Part shown: one piece after another, positions 25,041-36,861 of the stretch
Layout: every line of letters starts with the position of its first letter
Numbering within the stretch: position 1 is the first letter of the stretch
Source of the DNA: Acomys russatus
Taxonomy: Eukaryota > Chordata > Mammalia > Rodentia > Muridae
Assembly (NCBI RefSeq): GCF_903995435.1
Contig: NC_067166.1
Location: forward strand, 34,552,750-34,616,749
Direction of reading: 5' to 3'
Length of the DNA stretch: 64,000 bases
The notes under the pieces: model-generated
Told to the model about the DNA's origin: nothing
The model's database searches: none
The model's input: the letters and a program-made list of their open reading frames with translations, nothing else
Made by a program: the position numbers and the translations under genes

Positions 25041-25823
25041 TAAAATGATTTAATGTAAGCATTAATAGGTGCAACTCTAAATTTTAATATATTTTAATGT
25101 ATATATTGCCATTTTCATTTTGTTATTATAACGACACATATTTTTCTAAATAACTTCCAATCACCAGCTGGGCCAATATAAATAATATTTTGTTGTATCT
25201 ATTAAGTTTTAACTATTATGTAAGAGTTTATATTTTTCTGGAATGTTAAAAAAATAATTTGATGACTGTAGACTACAGAAAGCTTAATAATTTCTTTGTA
25301 AGCTAGAGGACAATTATATTAGAGTTTAAAAGGAGAGTGCCACAACAGGTGAGCTGTAAACCTCAGTAGTTCCTAGTGGAAGAAAATGAAGAAAACCCAT
25401 GTCACTTGAGATAACACAGCGTGGAGGTCAGCCATGTAGTGACACGTGGGCGTCTGGTGGGGAAGAGAGCTTTAGAGAAAGGCTGGGGAGGGCTGGAGCC
25501 ATGGCTCCAACGAACAGTGTAAGAGAAAGGCTGAGGAGGCGCAGAGTGCTGGAGAAAGCAGCTCAGAAAGACTAAGGGAAGTTAGGCTTTTCTGAGAAAC
25601 CCCCAAAAGCAGACAGACTTCCATGGCTGCATGGCTTCGCTATTCAAGAGGCTGACAAGGACCAGTTCGTAAGGAAATGATCTCTAGGTCGTTCGTTCAT
25701 CCATATTCTGCTTTAGAATAGATGAACTTAAAGATGACAATCTAAGCTAAAGCTGCGTACATTTCAGCCATAGATGCTGGCTTTCCATCTGAACTGCCGC
25801 CCTGTTAAGATTTTTGGTCGCTT
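25041..25823. other. no recognisable feature
   Basis: The left part is strongly AT-rich. From about 25330 it becomes purine-rich (many gaaag and gaggc words) without tandem order. Confidence 0.45.
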
Positions 25824-25909
25824 TCTTCTTCTTCTTCTTCTTCTTCTTCTTCTTCTTCTTCTTCTTCTTCTTCTTCTTCTTCTTCTTCTTCTTCTTCTTC
25901 TTCTTCTTT
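25824..25909. repeat. (CTT)n trinucleotide tract, 86 bp
   Basis: About 28 uninterrupted CTT/TTC units, GAA on the minus strand. This is a pure polypyrimidine mirror repeat. Confidence 0.95.
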
Positions 25910-28197
25910 TCTTTAATGTGGCTCATTTGAAAAAGCTACAGTGAATGAACCTGTGTGTTAACAATGGCGTTTTGAGGATAGAGATGAGATCGTTTGGTGA
26001 AGCAACTTCCTGGTCAGGCGTTCAGCTTTCTTATTGAAAATTCTGGTGCCGATATGTACTTTGAGTGCTGGTCTAACAGAATGGCCACATGTCAGGTCAT
26101 GTGATGGGTCCTTTTTGTGGAGTCTGAATAAAGAACAAATAGATGCAGTGAGTGAGAGAGCCAGATTCTTTTTTTTTTTTTTTCTTCTTCATAGACTCAA
26201 TGTGTGGCTAATTCTTTAGGTTTTCTTAGGCATTTAAAAAGGAGCCGAATGCTGCCTTCGTTGTTGTAGCATTATAAATTTTATCGCCTTGGTCAATCTG
26301 GTCTTGTGTCGACCTATCTGGGCATATCTAATGGAAATGGGAGAGACTACAGTTTCAAGTCCAGTATGGATTTTTTTTAAACCTGGGTTTTAATGAAACC
26401 TTTCTCAAAATAGGAGTACATTCATAAGCCTAGACTATTCAATTCAGTGAACACTTGTGGCACACTCTCCTGTGGGCTTGTACCGCATCGGAGCTAGGGA
26501 GGACTGTATCTGACTTTGAGAACAGTAATTAGTATCTTAGTGCAGGTGGCAACTCTAATCCATAGTGTATGAACTTATTCAGCGAGAGCTCAAAGAAGGG
26601 GGCCACGTCTTTCATCCAAGAGTGGCAGGAATGGGAAACCCCGAGCTGAGCAATAAAGGGTAACCATGTTGGTAGGTGAGGAAGTATTCGGGAACCCATC
26701 CCTTGCTGAACAGACAGCATCAGCAGAAGAAGGCTGCCAAGACAGAGGGTCTTGCGCATGTTGGGAAAACAAAAGTGGACATCAGTTAAGATGCTGAAGT
26801 GTACAGCGAAGCGTGAAGAGGGTGGGAATAAGCACGGCCTACAGGACTGGAGAGCGTTGAGCTGAGCTGGAGGAGAGGGTGGCACAGCAAGCGCGGACCA
26901 GCATCTAAAATGTCAGCATCCAACAGTGGACCTGCTTTATCTAATGGATGCAGAAGTGTTCTCTTTCCATAGAATCAACTTTCATTTCTGAGTCCAAGTC
27001 TCCCATGGATGCTCCAGTTGATGCACTTCTTCAAAACTTGGTGACTTCTTCAAAATTCTCAAATCAGTTACCATCACCGAGTGTCAGGAAGATGTGCCTG
27101 ACGTGTAGAGAACAGAGCCGAACAGACATACGACTGTAATTGCCGTCTGGGCTCTTACAAGAAATGTTTCAACGGTTTTCCCATTTCTGCTTCACTTCTA
27201 GCTCACAATTAAACTTATTTACTGGATTATTAGCTGAAAGAAATCCAGGTCTGGTTGGGTATGTGCTTGAAAAGTCTTTTTTCTATATTGACTGAGAGAA
27301 AGAGCAATTAGTTTCATAAAAATCTAGGCGCCTGAAATTGCAAAACCAGCTTGAATACTTGGTGGCTATAACTGTTCCAAAGGATCAGAGGTGTAAAGCC
27401 GCCACAGTAGCAGGGAGGGCGTGAAGGCAGCCAACTTCGGGCTCTTTTCTCTGCTCTTTGTTTTTGCTTTATTGTTTCATTTTCCTTCCTCATAGAGTTG
27501 TAAATTTTCCACTTGCTAGAAGGGACTTCTCGGGCATGGCAGTATAGTTCAGCATATTTTCCTCCTGGATAAATCCAAGTGTAATTATTTTAGCAGGTGA
27601 GAGAATTCAAGGAAGTGGTGACTGGTTAGGAAATGAGTTTGCAAGGCTGCGAATGTTTTTTCATTAGTGGCATGATTTCCCAAATATCCCGTTTCATCTT
27701 CATGTAGGAGGTACTTTTCCATCTCTTCGTGCCTATATAAATCTGACCACTAGGCGGTACTCTTCCCAAAGGCTATTTCCTACAGCAGACAGACATTTCT
27801 CAGTAAACCTACAGACAGCTATTCAAGTTGTTTTGTTTCTAAAGGTTTTCATCCAGCCCTTATTTTCTGATGGATATAGTCGTTATATGTTATTTATAAA
27901 CAAACAAGACAACTTTTAAATGTTTTCATCCGTACTCATTTCTCCAAATAATTTTGTGCAGAGGTGCTTAATTTGTTAGAAAAAGAGTTTCATTGAATGT
28001 CAGCTAAATATTCAGCTAGTCTCTTTACAGGAATTCTCTCCCCATTATTCTCTCATTTGTGGAAACACATGAGTCCTTGAGTGTGTCTGTTGTGAACAGC
28101 TGAGAATATTAAGTCACAATAAAATATAGTGCTAGAGGCTCACCATGACAGGGAAACCTCTCAGAGAGCTATTAGTGTGTGCCATTCTGTGTGGTGC
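25910..28197. other. no recognisable feature
   Basis: Includes a T run at about 26168-26182. A 118-codon minus-strand frame at 26529-26885 starts in a different frame from the nested 60-codon one and has no motif I can assign. Confidence 0.45.
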
Positions 28198-28455
28198 TGT
28201 GTGTGTTTGTATGTGTGTGTGTGAGTGTGTGTGTGTGTCTGTGTGTGTATCTGTGTGTGTGTGTCTGTGTGTGTCTGTGTCTGTGTGTCTGTGTCTGTCT
28301 GTGTGTCTGTGACTGTGTATGTGTCTGTGTGTGTGTCTGTGTGTGTGTGTGTCTGTATGTCTGTGTGTCTGTGTGTGTGTGTGTCTGTGTCTGTGTGTCT
28401 GTGTGTATGTCTGTGTCTGTCTGTGTGACTGTGTGTGTGTGTGTCTGTCTGTGTA
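28198..28455. repeat. compound (TG)n/(TCTG)n microsatellite, 258 bp
   Basis: Alternating tgtg blocks and single tc, ta and ga interruptions fill the interval. Long open frames run through it on both strands but encode only CVCVSV or THTQ periodic peptides. Confidence 0.95.
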
Positions 28456-28496
28456 GTGGTGGGCAGGCGTGGGGTGGTGTACACGTATATATGCAT

Positions 28497-28815
28497 TGTA
28501 TTAGTCACTTTCTGCTGCTGTAGTGAAACACTCTACCCAGAAGCAGCTTAGGGAAGAAGGGATTTATTTTACTTGCCGGGTCCGCAGGAAACATCATAGC
28601 AGGGAGCTGGAGCAGGATGCCAAGTGGCCACATCTGCACTCAGACACATAAAGCAACAAACATGGGCTGACAGTGGGCAAGGATGCAAGCTCTCAAAACC
28701 CCCGCTCTACTCGTGTGCTTCTCCAGGAAGCTGTACCTCCTAGAGGATGCATCAGCTCTCCATCTGGGCTTTCAAACACCCCAGCCTGCAGAACTTACTC
28801 AGTTCAAACCCTCAT
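28497..28815 (-). mobile_element. MaLR-like LTR (ORR1/MLT1 type), antisense
   Basis: The sequence tgtattagtcactttctgct, then gctgtagtgaaacactctac, gaagcagcttagggaagaag and ggatttattttact gives the antisense signature of a MaLR LTR 3' end. Parts further right (agcagggagctggagcagga) also follow in order. No internal gene is attached; this is a solo LTR. The family name is from memory and could be wrong. Confidence 0.5.
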
Positions 28816-31177
28816 ACACAAACAGATAGCAAAGGCAAGGTGACCAAGAAGACATTATTTCTAGTGGCCTATGAAAATCAGGTGCTGGGCACACAGTGGC
28901 ATCCCATATACACAATCCATAAATAAAATTAATCTACAGTTATTACTGATGCCAGAAGTAATCAAAATCTGGATGTTTAAAATGTGCTTCCAATTGATGT
29001 TAGCGGTTTTCTTTAAAAAAAAAAAAAATGGTCTTTCAAACTTGTTACGTTGGCATTTGGGGTTTGCCCCAGTGGTCCAGCCCTCTCAGTGTTTACTATT
29101 CTTCAAAGCCTGTTTGCTCTTCTCTCTACAGCGATGGCAGAATGCACACAAACCCATTGGTAGTAGTGGCTCTCATCCTCGGGTAGAGACAGGCAAGGAA
29201 GCTCGCTGTAGGAGGAAGTGCTGTGCAAGAGGGTACCGCTGTTGTGGCGAGACTGAGAGGAGTACAGGGATGCCGAAGGAAGTCTCTCTGAGAAATAGTT
29301 GTGTGAGATCTGAGGGATATGAGAATGAAAACGATGGGTGTACCCTGGAAAAAAAAATTCTAGACAAAGAGAAAAGTGAGGGCATCCTGAGGTTTATTTC
29401 TAGAGCAGTAAACAACCACAGTTTAGAATGTTAAGAGAGCAATGGCCGTAAAGCCAGTGAGTTGGGAGCCGGCCTTACAGAATTGTCCTCTAAGCAGCAC
29501 AGGATGCCAGCAGAGCTCTCTGCAGAGTAGGTCCATTAGCATCCTGCTCAGGGAACTGTGAACTTCTTCAATTGAACCTAGATTGGGTAGGGCTGGGATG
29601 AAGGGAGAAAAACTAATTTAAATACGTTTTTGTAATTCTCCAGACAAGAAATAATGGTGCTCTGTAAACTTGAGGAACTTTGGCTTTTCTGAGGCTCTTT
29701 GCTGATTGTAGTGTGAGGATAATGAGAAATGTGTATCAACTTGTTTTCAGCACCAAATGACAGAACGTGACGGGGCCATTGGCCAATGCTTCGTGAAGTC
29801 GATTCATTCTGTTGCCACCCAAGTGAGACTGTGGCTCTGGTGATTACACAAGCTGGCATACTGTTCTCCCAGGCTCTAACTGTCGTCAGATATCAGAAGC
29901 ATTACATTGTGTGCCGTTCTACATACGTATTGTTTTTCCTTGATTGCCTGTGAACCTCACCTCACGTCACAAATCTCTGAAGGTTCTCTGCAAACTTTCC
30001 TTTTATTACATCTTGTGGACTTGGCATTCGAGAACCTTCACTGTTTCGCTTTGCTGGTGATTTCTTGAAAGCGCCCTCCAGTTCAATCCTCTTGTGTTTT
30101 ACTTAGGGCCCTCCACCTGGACTGTCTCTTCAGTTCTTGAGGTGTGAATCACAGTCAATGCGCAGATCTGTGAATAATGTAAATATTTGACTATACCTGA
30201 ATGGAATGGGCCGGAATGGTGGGCCTGTTCTGGTGGGCAGTAGATGCAATCTCAATTCTGGTCTCCCTTGTCCTTTTCCCATAGCTGTGCTGAAGTGTAC
30301 GGGACTCAGAACTGCACACCATCTGGGAGAGGTTGGGGCAGCTCTCAGTCATCACCGCAGACATGGGAGCCTTTCTATTCCAGCCTTGGCCCCGCCTGGC
30401 CTTGGCTTTCCAAACCTGCCTGTGCTCTGTCTGTTGCTCCTGTGAGCTACCAGCCGTTCCTTTGTTTCCTCTCTTTCCCGCTCCCCTTGCAAGTCCTAAT
30501 TTAAGATGGCATGTTTTGCCCCTCTGCTGGCTGGTAGTCCAGCACTTTGATCTCTCAGTTTCCTTCATTTCTGCCTTCTGACTGATGCCTTCCTGGCCAG
30601 TTACCACCACTCAGTATAGCTGTCCTTTGAAGGGTGAGGGTGGGTGGAGATGACAAGGAAATTCAGAGGGGAAAACACCCCTTGGTTATTTCAGAACTGT
30701 GTATTGTCACATATCCTTTCAGGACTGATAAATGGTACATGTCTTTTCAGGCCCATCTTGCTTATCAGTTTTGTAACCCGCTGGCATCTCTTGGTCCCTT
30801 ACATCACAGGAGACGAGTACGCTCCCCTGCACTTCCCAGGCCTTTTGTGTGTGTCCTGGGTTCTGACTGATCATCTGTAGTAGATTCACTTCCTGAATTG
30901 TTGCTTCAGCTCTCAGGTATAGGGACTCTGCGAGCACGGCGACTGACCACAACTTCTCTGTCCTTTCTCTGTTTACTTTGCCGTCTTGATGCATCTTGCT
31001 ATCATTGTCTTCTCTTGCTTTCTTTGGCTGTCTAATTTCCAAGCCCAAATATAATGTAGTACTGACATCTGGGGCTTTTTATCAACTGGAATACATGTCT
31101 CACCAATCTGGAGTCTGGAAAATCCGAGACTGGCGCAGTAGCAGGACAGATTTTTTTCCGTGAGGAGTTTTCTTCCA
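28816..31177. other. no gene that I can support
   Basis: The longest frame of the window (187 codons, 28871-29434, +) lies here and passes through an A13 run at 29017-29029, which alone encodes KKKK. Its downstream half has a strongly charged, cysteine-containing composition but no domain I recognise. GC-richer text at 30190-30620 gives four overlapping frames on both strands. Confidence 0.45.
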
Positions 31178-31252
31178 GCCTGTAGCACTGTGCCTTCACA
31201 CACACACACATTTACATATAAATGCATACATGCCTGTAGCACTGTGCCTTCA
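31178..31252 (+). repeat. 21-bp direct repeat flanking a CA-rich spacer
   Basis: The 21-mer beginning gcctgtagcactgtgcc and ending ttca occurs at 31178-31198 and again at 31232-31252, 54 bp apart. A CA/TA-rich segment lies between, suggesting a local slippage duplication. Confidence 0.85.
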
Positions 31253-31342
31253 TACACATATCTCTCTGTGTGCGCATGTGCGCGCACACACACTCACATA
31301 TTCACACATAAACACATGCACACACACACATACACACACGTG
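31253..31342. repeat. CA-rich low-complexity tract
   Basis: Imperfect CA repeats with TG/CG-alternating interruptions (tgtgcgcatgtgcgcgcaca). The alternating purine-pyrimidine run is notable, but short. Confidence 0.85.
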
Positions 31343-31436
31343 AAGTCGAGCAAGCCCTCTCTTTGCTGTGGGAACCAGCCCTAGAAAAAGTGCCCTACCT
31401 CTCTGACCTCATAGCTTCCTATCATAAGAGTCCCAC

Positions 31437-31665
31437 AGAGCTGGAGAGATGGCTCTGCAGTTAAGAGCTCGTGTTGCTCTGGCAGAGGACCTGTCTTAGG
31501 TTCCCAGCACCCACATGACAGATCACAGCCATGGGTAAATCTAGTTTTAGAGGAACCAGTGTCTTTTCTGATGTCTGAGGGTGCGTGCATACACATAGCG
31601 CACGTACATTTACTCAGGTGCACATAACTTAACATAAAGTAAACAGTTTTTTTTTTAAAAGAGAG
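31437..31665 (+). repeat. SINE B2, sense
   Basis: agagctggagagatggctct, then agttaagagctcgtgttgct, cagaggacctgtcttaggtt, cccagcacccacatgacaga and a tail with gcacataacttaacataaag ending in T10 and A4. The tail is rearranged, with T where A would be expected. Confidence 0.9.
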
Positions 31666-32077
31666 TTTTGTATATCTCAGCACAGCCATAAGGCTACAGG
31701 ATCCCAGAATTGAGATTGTTTCCCCCTCTAGGCCCCCTCCCTGTCCCACACCCTGGTGTGGAGGCTGTGAACTTTACAGAACAAGCATCAGTTCTTAACT
31801 TTCCTTTTGTTTTCTTTGACTTTAACCTTGAGGATGCTCGGTGGCTCTAATTATCTTCTACCACAGTGAGCTTTGGGTTAATAAGTATATCCACTTGGAC
31901 AGGCAAGCTTTCCCAGTCTTGTCAATCATGCTTACGTCCTCACAGCCAGAACATCAGACGTGCCTGCTTGTTATCAAGTCAGAACCATGGATTTCCCATG
32001 TTCCATTCTTTCTTTTTCAGTCTTTTCTATGTTTTAAAAATATAGAAAATATCATTTTATTTTAAACTATCTGTATT
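31666..32077. other. no recognisable feature
   Basis: About 400 bp between two SINEs. A 74-codon frame (31841-32065) has no motif. Confidence 0.4.
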
Positions 32078-32240
32078 ATTTTGTGTTCCTGCCTGCGAGA
32101 GCTTATGAGTGCGTGCCTGTGGAGGCCAGAGGCATTGGGCTCCTCGGAGCTGGAGGCGCAGGTGCTGTGGGCCCTGGGAAGGAAACTTGGTCCTCTGCCA
32201 CAGGAGAATGCACTCTTAGCTGCTGAGTTAACTGAACCCC
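32078..32240 (-). repeat. tRNA-derived SINE (B3/B2 type), antisense
   Basis: Read forward: tgtggaggccagaggcattg, gctcctcggagctggaggcg, gaaacttggtcctctgccac, then cactcttagctgctgagtta. These are the antisense landmarks of a B2-like SINE without the usual acaacc segment. The left tail is missing. Confidence 0.65.
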
Positions 32241-32751
32241 ACTCTGAATTCCAGACCCTGGCAAATAGTGTAATTTGTCAACAGTAAAGTCATTCATAGA
32301 GGAAGCCAAGGAGTTCTGAGGCTTTGCATCTTCCTGTCCTCCCCAATCCTTCCCCCAACCCCTCACACCACCCATCCTCCCTTCTCCCCTACAGCCTCTC
32401 CACCCCTTGACCCCTAGCCAGAAGCATCTAACTGGGGGAAGTAGCTTGAGCTTCCTTGGATGACTTTTGCTCTCTATGACTGGAGAGAGCTTGCAGTATA
32501 CTTCTAGAACTTAAAACATTTCCTCATATTCATATGTACATATGATGTGAGAAACGAGTTTGAAAAGATGGGCCTGCAGCTTAGTGGTATTTTTGAAGAC
32601 TTTCTGCTTCGTTTTGCTTTGTTTTGGCTTTGTTTTGTCTTATTCATCTTGTGTTTGCTTATTTTGATTTTTTCATTTGAGGGGGAAGGTTATGTTTCTA
32701 ATTTTGTTTTTGCTTTTGTTTATTTTGTTTTTTATGCTCTTTGCTTTTTTC
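32241..32751. other. unrecognised; T-rich with TTTTG words
   Basis: From about 32605 the sequence is dominated by ttttg and tttgc words leading into the antisense L1 at 32752. Part of this could be an expanded tail of that L1, but there is no clean tract. Confidence 0.4.
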
Positions 32752-35703
32752 TTTTAAATTTATTTATTTATTTATTCACTTTTACATCCCGATCAAAGAC
32801 CCCTTCCTCATCCCCTCCTGGTCCCATTCTTTCTCTCTTTCCCCCTCCCTTTCCCCTATTCCTCAGAAAAAGTTGCATCTTGACTGAGCATGTCCTCTTC
32901 CTCTGTAGCCTGGTGAGGTATCTCCTCCAAGGAGGGCAGTGATCAAAAATCAAGCAAACAAGTCCATGTCAGATACAGGTCCCTGCTCCCCTTCCTAAGG
33001 GATCCACATGAAGCCCGAGCCACCCCTCTGCTACATCTGTGTAGGGAGCCTTGGTCCAGTTTATTGATGGTCTCTGCAAGCCCCTCTGGACCCCAGTTAC
33101 TTGGCTCTGTTGCTCTTCTTGTGGAACTATTGTCACCTCCAGGACCTTCTATGAATCCCTCCACTTTCCCACAAGGCTCCCTATGCCCCACCCAATACTT
33201 GGCTGTGAGCAGCATCCGCTTTGATCTGCTGCTGGACAGAGCCTCTCAGAGGACAGCTATGCTAGGCTCTCGTCTGCAAGCATAGCAAGAGTATTGTTAA
33301 TAGTGTCAGGGGTTGGCGGTCTCCCATGGGGTGGCTAGCAGGTTGGGCCAGGCATAGGTTGGACAGCTCTTCAATCTCTGCTCTATCTCTTTATTTCTGC
33401 ACATCTTGTAGGCAAGGTAAATTTTGGGTCGAGGTTTTTGTTGGTGGATTAATGTTCCCCTTCCTCCACTAGGAGTCCTGTCTAGTTAGAGGGTGTCCTC
33501 TTCAGTCTCCATGGCCTCTGATTCTAGGAGTCCTGCCTAGAGTCACCCCTATATTCTCACAGAAGCCTACCCTGTCCTATGTCTCCAGCTCTTCAGAGAG
33601 ACGCCTCCACCCACGGTTTCTCATTTCTCTGCAGGCCCTCTGTCCTCCAACATCCACTTTGCCCTGATCTGATATCCACCCTCATTTCTCTCTATGGTCC
33701 CTCTCCTACTTTGTTAGCTCTTTTCAACCACATCTGCTGACTATTCTATTTTGCCTCCTGAGTGAGATTTAAATGTTCTCCTATGCATCCTCTTTGTTTA
33801 CTTATCTTCTTTGGGTCTGTGAACTGTAGTATGTTTTTCTTGTAGTATATGCCTAAAATCTGCTTATAAGTGAGTATATACCATGTGTGTCATTCTGGGT
33901 CCGGGTTACCTCACTCAGGATGATCATTTCTAGTTCCATCCATTTGCCAGCAAATTTCACGATTTCCTTATTTTTAATAGCTGAGTAGTATTCCATTGCG
34001 AAAATATACCACACTTTCTTTTGGCATCTATTCTGCTGGCCTGTGTCTTTTTATTGGAAAGCTGAATCCATTGATGTTGCGAGACATTAATGACCAATGA
34101 CTGTTAGTTCCTTTAATTATGATGCCGTTGGTGGTGTGTTTGTGTGGTTGTCTTCTTTTGGTTTTGCTGTTGTAAAGGCATTTATATCCTGTGTATCTTG
34201 AATGTAGTTGACCTCATTGGGCTAGAGTTTTCCTTCTAGTATCTTCTGTAGGGCTTGGTTTGTGCGTATATATTGTTTAAATTTGAATCTGTTATAGAAT
34301 ATCTTGTTTTCCCCATCTATGGAGATGAAAAGCTTTGCTGAATGTAGCAGTCTGTACTGACATCTGTGGTCTCTTAGGATCTGAATGACATCTTCACAGG
34401 CCCTTCTGGCTTTCATAGTCTCTGTTGAAAAGTCAGGTGTGATTATAATAGGTCTGCCTTTATATGTTACTTGACCTTTTTCCCTTGCCACTCTTACTAT
34501 TTTTTTTTTTGTTCTGTACATTTTGCATTTTGATTATTATGTGGTGCGAGGAATTTCTTTTCTGATCTAATCTATTTAGTGTTCTGTAAGCCTCTTGGAT
34601 GTCTAAAGGCATCTTTTTCTTTATGTTGGGAAAATTTTCACCTATGAATTTGTTGAAAACATTTTTCTGGTCCTTGGAGCAGGGAACCTTCTCTTTCTTC
34701 TCTTTCTATTATTCATAGGTTTTGTGTTTTCATGCCATTCTTGATTTCTTGGATGTTTTGTGTCAAGAATTTTTTGATTTAGTCTTTTCTTTTGTAGTAT
34801 AAACTTTTCTACACCCGATGTTCTCTCCTCCATCTCTTATATTCTGTTGGTGATGCCTTCCTCTGTGGTTCCTGTTCTCATCCCTAAGTTTCTCATCTCC
34901 ATGATTTCCTCTGTTTGTGTTTTCTTTATTGTTTCTATTTCCACTTTCAGATCATGCACCATTTTATTCATTTCCTTAACCTGTTTAATTGTGTTTTCCT
35001 GTATGTCTTTAAGTGATTTATTTGATTCCTCCTAAAAGGCATCTATTTGTTTGATTGCATTTTCCTGAATTTCTTTGAGGGATTTATTCATTTCTTCTTT
35101 AAAGGCATCTGCCGTCTTCATAAGCATAGTTTTAAGGTTTCTTGTGTGTCAACTGTGTTAGGATATCCAGAGCTTATTGCCATATTGCCCTGGCTTTTGT
35201 TGGTTGTGTTCTTATGCTGATCTTAGCCATATGGTTGTCCTGGCCCTGGCTGGTTGTTCTTGGAACCTGCTTGGTCTCTTGGGCATGTAGGAGGAGCCCT
35301 ATGTTGTGGGCTGGGGTCTGAGTCTCCTCCCATAGCCTGTGGTTATGCTCTGTTGGTTGTGTCTCAGTTGAACTTATACACAAAAAATTAGGGGGTGGGT
35401 TTCTAACCTTTGTGATCCAGTGACATCTTGCAGGTCTCCTCAAGACAGTAGAGCCATGAACCATAGGCTGGATCTGCATGTTTCTGGAATCCGGAGTTAT
35501 CTTCAAGACGGTGGGGGTAGCTAGGAGGTTTGAGGACAGTACCCTGCTTGTCTGGCAGCCAGGGTCTTTTCCTCTCTCTGGGGGAACTCGCACATATATA
35601 TGAATGCTGGCATTTCAGAGTCAGCAGTGTTGTGGCTTGCTCACCCAGCAGACACTGAGCTCCTGGTACTCAGACTCCACTGGATGCTGCCATCTTGGAA
35701 TGA
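32752..35703 (-). mobile_element. L1 element, antisense, with most of ORF2 deleted
   Basis: The order on the minus strand is: 5' end with ccaagatggcagc near 35703, 5' UTR, ORF1 (start codon at 35230), the first few dozen codons of ORF2 (a decayed version of the LNING...PIKR start), then an abrupt join at 34020/34021 to the last codons of ORF2 (SAIKNK, then KWMELE) and the 3' UTR. By comparison with full-length rodent L1, roughly 3-3.5 kb of ORF2, with endonuclease and reverse transcriptase, is missing. The left end reads tttatttatttatttattca. No target-site duplication was found. It cannot move by its own enzymes. Confidence 0.8.
34222..35230 (-). pseudogene. L1 ORF1 pseudogene (RNA-binding protein)
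   Basis: ORF1p is the trimeric RNA chaperone of the L1 particle. The start (MAKISIRTQPTKAR) is at 35230. The coiled-coil region is only recognisable in broken frames around 34850-35130. The turn into the RRM domain is seen as MEERTSGVEK at about 34833. The C-terminal domain is open from 34521 to 34222, with ITPDFSTETMKARRA as its most typical part. Length (about 336 codons) is close to the rodent norm of about 350. Stops and frameshifts between these blocks show it is not translated as one protein. Confidence 0.8.
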
Positions 35704-35751
35704 GACTCTGTATGTTCTTATTGTCCATCTTATCTCCATGGCAATCCCAGT

Positions 35752-35940
35752 GAGAGGGGTCAGATGAAAGAGGATCCTTGGGCTTGATGGACAGCCAGTC
35801 TAGCTGTGTTGATGGGCTACAAGTTCAATGAGAGACCCTACCCCCCACCCCAAATAAAAATAAAGTAGTTATTGAAGTAGACACTCCACATTGACCTCTC
35901 ACCTCTACACAATATGTACACACACACACACACACAGACA
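35752..35940 (+). repeat. SINE B4 (RSINE-like), 3' part, sense
   Basis: ggcttgatggacagccagtc, then tagctgtgttgatgggctac, agttcaatgagagaccctac, gaagtagacactccacattg and acctctcacctctacacaat match the B4 3' half, ending in a (CA)n tract at 35916-35936. The tRNA-like 5' half is absent. Confidence 0.75.
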
Positions 35941-35956
35941 CACCACAGAGTTACCG

Positions 35957-36090
35957 TTGATGTGGCATGCCTTCAATCCAAACACTCCAAAGAGGGAAAG
36001 GGATCTCTGTGAATTCTAGGTTAGCCTGGTCTACATAGTAAGTTCGAAGCCTAGTCAAAGCTGTATAATGAGACCTTGTCTCTCAAAAAA
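35957..36090 (+). repeat. SINE B1, diverged
   Basis: gttgatgtggcatgccttca, atccaaacactccaaagagg, ttctaggttagcctggtcta, catagtaagttcgaagccta and gagaccttgtctctcaaaaa, in B1 order. It sits directly after the CA tail of the B4 copy. Confidence 0.8.
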
Positions 36091-36260
36091 CAAAGGAGAG
36101 AGAAGAGAAAGGAGAAGTAGGAAAAGAGAGAGAGAGGGAGAGGGAATGAGAGTTGGGGGGGGGGCAGGAGAGAAGGGAGAAATCACATAAGCAGCTCCAC
36201 AAGGCAGGAGAAAGGCTGTAGGAGAAAGGAAGGAAGGAAGGAGAAAGAAGAAAGGAGAAA
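36091..36260 (+). repeat. GA-rich purine tract
   Basis: Purine-only or nearly purine-only sequence with gaga, ggaag and a G10 run at about 36155-36164. It follows the B1 tail and probably grew from it. Confidence 0.85.
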
Positions 36261-36861
36261 AGATGGAACCGTGGCTTTCTGATAATAAGTTTCTTGTTGC
36301 TGTTTATCTATGTCTGTGCATATAGCAAGTTTATATTATGACCCCAGTGCTCACCATGATTAGGAAGATGTACCAAGCATTGACGCGTTTGTGTCTGAGT
36401 GTCAGGCCTGAAGGGTAGCAGTCTCAGAAGACATATGTCCCTCTCAACCAGGATTAGGTCTAATGCTTGCTGAGTGTGAAGTTCTTCAGAACTTTTGAAC
36501 TGTACTCTTCTCCAACAAAGCAAGGTGAGCTGCCTTGATAATAGATTTCCAAAGCGGACTGTACCAGTCCTAAACTTATGAGTCACCATTTTACATGGGC
36601 AGAATAGAGGACTGTGCCGCGCAACATTCCTTCAAGCTACTCGCCACTTCAGCTGAGTAGTAAATATTAGTGATTGTCTTACTTTTCCGCTCTGTATAAT
36701 TCTTGCATAAAGTACGTATTTTTTCTCTCTCTGTCACACATATGTACACCCAAGTCTAAACATATATCTGTGTGCCTATTACTTTCAAGTTTGTACACAC
36801 AAAATTATTCTTTGTATTTTAAATGCCATCAATTGAACCTTAGAAAATTTCCCATTTTAAA
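36261..36861. other. no recognisable feature
   Basis: A 93-codon minus-strand frame at 36308-36589 has no motif. Sequence otherwise mixed, without repeats. Confidence 0.4.

Noticed and set aside
28161..28523. Open frames of 114-115 codons on both strands
   Set aside because: They encode only CVCV or THTD periodic peptides produced by the TG/TCTG microsatellite.
28871..29434. 187-codon open frame, the longest in the window
   Set aside because: It passes through an A13 run, has no recognisable domain, and no splice, promoter or context evidence supports it. One frame of this length is unsurprising in 64 kb on six frames.
31381..31749. 122-codon minus-strand frame
   Set aside because: It is the reverse reading of a B2 element at 31437-31665.
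32547..32942. 131-codon hydrophobic plus-strand frame resembling a membrane protein
   Set aside because: The hydrophobicity comes from T-rich low-complexity DNA and the antisense L1 tail, not from a conserved membrane protein.
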